A DNA stretch of 64,000 nt from an uncultured Saprospiraceae bacterium (lineage in GTDB: Bacteria; Bacteroidota; Bacteroidia; Chitinophagales; Saprospiraceae), in the NCBI GenBank assembly GCA_938016265.1, contig CALLWB010000017.1, positions 110,299 to 174,298 on the forward strand, given 5' to 3'. A model generated the notes under the pieces. It was not told the DNA's origin and did not search any database. It saw nothing but the letters and a program-made list of their open reading frames with translations. Both the position numbers and the translations under genes were made by a program. Numbering within the stretch: the stretch's first letter is position 1; every line of letters starts with the position of its first letter. Positions 61,988 to 64,000 of the stretch are shown one piece after another.

Positions 61988-63619
61988 ATGAAAAACAAAT
62001 TGTTCCCTTTAGCTTTTTTGTGCTTCTTGTTTTTTCAAGGAAATGCACAATCTTTGAACGAAATTTCAAAAGTGGTTGCCGCAGACAGAGCAGCATCTGA
62101 TAATTTCGGATGTGCAGTGGCACTTCATGACTACATGATTGTTGGTGCTCTTTTCGAAGACGAAGATGCCAATGGTGGAAACATGGTCGCAGCTGCAGGT
62201 TCAGCTTATATATATGAAAGATCAGGATTCTCAGGTGCTTGGACTCAAGTACAAAAAGTAGTCGCCTCCGACAGATCATCTATTGATCAATTCGGTACAA
62301 CGGTTGCTACACACGGTAATTATGCGATGGTTGGAGCTCCAAACAATGGCAAGGATGCGTCAGGCGGAGGTAACCTTTACCGTGCTGGGTCCGTGTATGT
62401 TTTTGAACGAGCGGCAAACGGTACCTGGTCTGAAACACAGAAAATTGTTGCCTCTGACCGTAGTGCAAGCGACAAGTTTGGAAATTCCATTTCCATCTAT
62501 GGTGACTATGCAGTAATAGGATGTACGCAAGAAGGCGAAGATGCAAATGGAGGTGCTCCATTGCAACGATCTGGATCTGCTTATATTTTCGAAAGAAATG
62601 CAAGCGGTACTTGGGTAGAAGTCCAAAAAATTGTTGCTTCTGATAGAGCTCAAGGCGATGAATTTGGACAGTCGGTGTCTATTCATGGCAATTATGCGCT
62701 TATTGGTGCCTCTTACGACCATAAAGATGAAAATGGTGGTGCAGTACTAGATGACGCTGGTTCTGCTTATCTATTTGAGCGGGATGGAAATGGTACATGG
62801 AATCAAGTACAAAAACTAGTTGCTGCAGATCGAGGAATGATGGATAGATTTGGTTATTCTGTTGCCATCAATAATGACTTTGCGATGATCGGCTCTCATT
62901 TTGATGATGAAGATGAGAACGGTGGCAATACCATTAGTAATTCTGGTTCCGTCTATATGTTCAAAAACAATGGAAATGGTACTTGGACTCAAGCTCAAAA
63001 ATTAGTTGCTTCTGACAGAGAAGTTGATGAAAGAATTGGATTTTCAGTTACAATGAGTGGCAACCTCGCTATTGCTGGCTCTCAGTGGGGTGATCACGAT
63101 CAGACTGGTGGCAATATGTTGGTCAATGCAGGTTCTTCCTACATTTTTGAATTAGACGGAAATGGGGTTTGGAATGAAACGATCAAAATGACCGCTTCAG
63201 ACAGAGATGCAAATGATCTGTTTGGCACTACCGTTGCAGTAAGTGGATATCAAATCGTAGTTGGAGCTTACAACGAAGCGGAAGATGACAATGGAGGGAA
63301 CACTCAAACGGGTGCAGGCTCTGCTTATATCTTTGAGTATTCTAATGCACCACCGGTTAGTGTCAACGAGCCTACCTTTTTGCCTGCCTTTAATGTATTC
63401 CCTAATCCTACTGCCGAGCAGCTTTCAATTGATTTAGGAGAGGTTGTTCCTGAGGTTCGGGTATTTGTAAACTCTGTGGATGGAAGATTGGTTAGTGAAG
63501 AGCAGTTTATGCAAGAGCAGGTTTTATCTTTGAATATTGCTGCGATTCCTGGTGTTTATCTGGTAAGAGTAGTAACTCCTGATGGGAAAATGAAGACAGT
63601 ACGTGTAGTGAAGCAATAA
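61988..63619 (+). CDS. Secreted seven-bladed FG-GAP-type propeller with T9SS sorting domain
   Basis: The 543-residue protein has a signal peptide (1-20, ending NAQ) and seven consecutive repeats of about 62 residues (about 25-460). Each carries QKxVASDR, an F/I-G turn, a strand like GNYAxxGA, the acidic loop DEDxNGGN and a closing strand GSAYIFER. Seven blades is the count needed to close an integrin-alpha-like beta-propeller, and the acidic loops may bind calcium. The last 75 residues are a T9SS sorting domain (FNVFPNPTAEQLSIDL, GVYLVRVV). A surface-exposed or released protein is predicted, perhaps for adhesion. No catalytic site is seen. Confidence 0.9.
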   Translation: MKNKLFPLAFLCFLFFQGNAQSLNEISKVVAADRAASDNFGCAVALHDYMIVGALFEDEDANGGNMVAAAGSAYIYERSGFSGAWTQVQKVVASDRSSIDQFGTTVATHGNYAMVGAPNNGKDASGGGNLYRAGSVYVFERAANGTWSETQKIVASDRSASDKFGNSISIYGDYAVIGCTQEGEDANGGAPLQRSGSAYIFERNASGTWVEVQKIVASDRAQGDEFGQSVSIHGNYALIGASYDHKDENGGAVLDDAGSAYLFERDGNGTWNQVQKLVAADRGMMDRFGYSVAINNDFAMIGSHFDDEDENGGNTISNSGSVYMFKNNGNGTWTQAQKLVASDREVDERIGFSVTMSGNLAIAGSQWGDHDQTGGNMLVNAGSSYIFELDGNGVWNETIKMTASDRDANDLFGTTVAVSGYQIVVGAYNEAEDDNGGNTQTGAGSAYIFEYSNAPPVSVNEPTFLPAFNVFPNPTAEQLSIDLGEVVPEVRVFVNSVDGRLVSEEQFMQEQVLSLNIAAIPGVYLVRVVTPDGKMKTVRVVKQ

Positions 63620-63649
63620 TTGTTTGGCGTACTTCGCATAAGAAATATA

Positions 63650-63693
63650 GCGTTTATCGGGCTTTGGTCTGGTAAACGCTTTTTTATTTTTTT
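63650..63693 (+). terminator. Rho-independent terminator after the FG-GAP gene
   Basis: Perfect 7-bp stem, GCGTTTA/TAAACGC, with a 16-nt loop and TTTTTTATTTTTTT after it. It overlaps the 3' end of the converging small gene by 10 bp. Confidence 0.8.
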
Positions 63694-63932
63694 AGCTTCA
63701 TTTCCGAGATGACCGTTTCAATTGCTCCACTCGTACCATAGGGGGAGGATACAAATAGATAGTTATACTTTTCTCCAAAAACTACGAAATGATCTAACCT
63801 GGTTTTTCCGCTTTGAACGCGCCATTTTAGCACTGTTTTTCCCTCTATTTCTATCGCTTTAATTTTATCAACAATTTGAAAAGGAAGATGCTTGTTTACA
63901 TAGGATACGATCTCCTTTTTAATTTTTTTCAT
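63684..63932 (-). CDS. Small hypothetical protein, 82 residues
   Basis: The product MKKIKKEIVSYVNKHLPFQ and onward is lysine-rich and looks like a compact alpha/beta domain (VDKIKAIEIEGKTVLKWRV, then DHFVVFGEKYNYLFVSSPYG). I do not recognise the family. I chose the ATG at 63932; an in-frame TTG at 63956 would add eight residues that include a promoter-like TACATTTTG. The stop codon lies in the T tract of the converging FG-GAP terminator. No function is proposed. Confidence 0.6.
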   Translation of the reverse strand: MKKIKKEIVSYVNKHLPFQIVDKIKAIEIEGKTVLKWRVQSGKTRLDHFVVFGEKYNYLFVSSPYGTSGAIETVISEMKLKK

Positions 63933-64000
63933 TGATAATTCAGGCAAAATGTACAAAGAAGAAAGATGATGGGAATAAGGGAAGGAATTATATATCGAGG

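Overview
The window looks like a chromosomal segment from a member of the Bacteroidota, most likely in or near the Saprospiria. The evidence is convergent. There is a PorT component of the type IX secretion system (T9SS) and four secreted proteins ending in the T9SS C-terminal sorting domain. SecD and SecF are fused. The primary sigma factor is short and lacks region 1.1. A TonB-dependent receptor is paired with a DUF4249 lipoprotein. Several genes have promoters of the Bacteroidota type (TTG, about 19 bp, TAnnTTTG), and start codons mostly lack Shine-Dalgarno sequences. The family assignment is an inference; no rRNA or other marker in the window settles it. Most of the DNA is ordinary housekeeping chromosome. 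I saw no tRNA or rRNA gene, insertion sequence, prophage, integrase or CRISPR array.

Layout. 1-7.6 kb: a partial exonuclease/GIY-YIG protein, a NamZ-type muramidase, methionyl-tRNA formyltransferase (fmt) and a 1203-residue BNR/PKD secreted protein. 7.7-12.3 kb: surface and envelope proteins (tail-fibre-like protein, thioredoxin lipoprotein, beta-barrel, T9SS cargo, an aquaporin-like channel). 12.4-23.3 kb: housekeeping (dapB, a PlsB-like acyltransferase, engB, ubiE-porT, acpH, rpoD, pnp, rpsO, a saccharopine dehydrogenase-like protein). 23.4-31 kb: pccB, an outer-membrane protein, an LpxL-like acyltransferase, and an operon of a methyltransferase with a three-part glycosyltransferase fusion. 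31-36.3 kb: cytochrome c maturation genes (ccmB, ccmC-like, ccmD-like), glutamate dehydrogenase with an Lrp regulator, and a YdcF protein. 36.4-47 kb: one 3540-residue surface protein with 12 SdrD-B-like repeats. 47.2-58.4 kb: tilS-dinB, secDF, a YfcE phosphoesterase, glmM with a cysteine desulfurase, and a methyltransferase-PAP2-ZIP operon. 58.5-64 kb: TonB receptor plus DUF4249 lipoprotein, a seven-bladed FG-GAP secreted protein and a small hypothetical gene.

How the parts fit. SecDF carries envelope proteins across the inner membrane. PorT is part of the machine that moves sorting-domain proteins across the outer membrane, so machine and four candidate cargos lie in the same 64 kb. Menaquinone synthesis (ubiE) and cytochrome c maturation (ccm genes) support respiration. 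Lipid and envelope genes (plsB-like, lpxL-like, glmM, PAP2, the glycosyltransferase fusion) build the cell surface.

The observations most worth a second look are these: the Alg5-like GT2 / GT-C / TPR fusion with its adjacent methyltransferase; the loss of the calcium loop from 10 of 12 SdrD-B repeats; the aquaporin without its selectivity-filter arginine; the CcmC-like protein with a large extracytoplasmic insertion; and a 14-bp intergenic tandem repeat. I did not find a clearly new multi-gene system such as a defence island or biosynthetic cluster.
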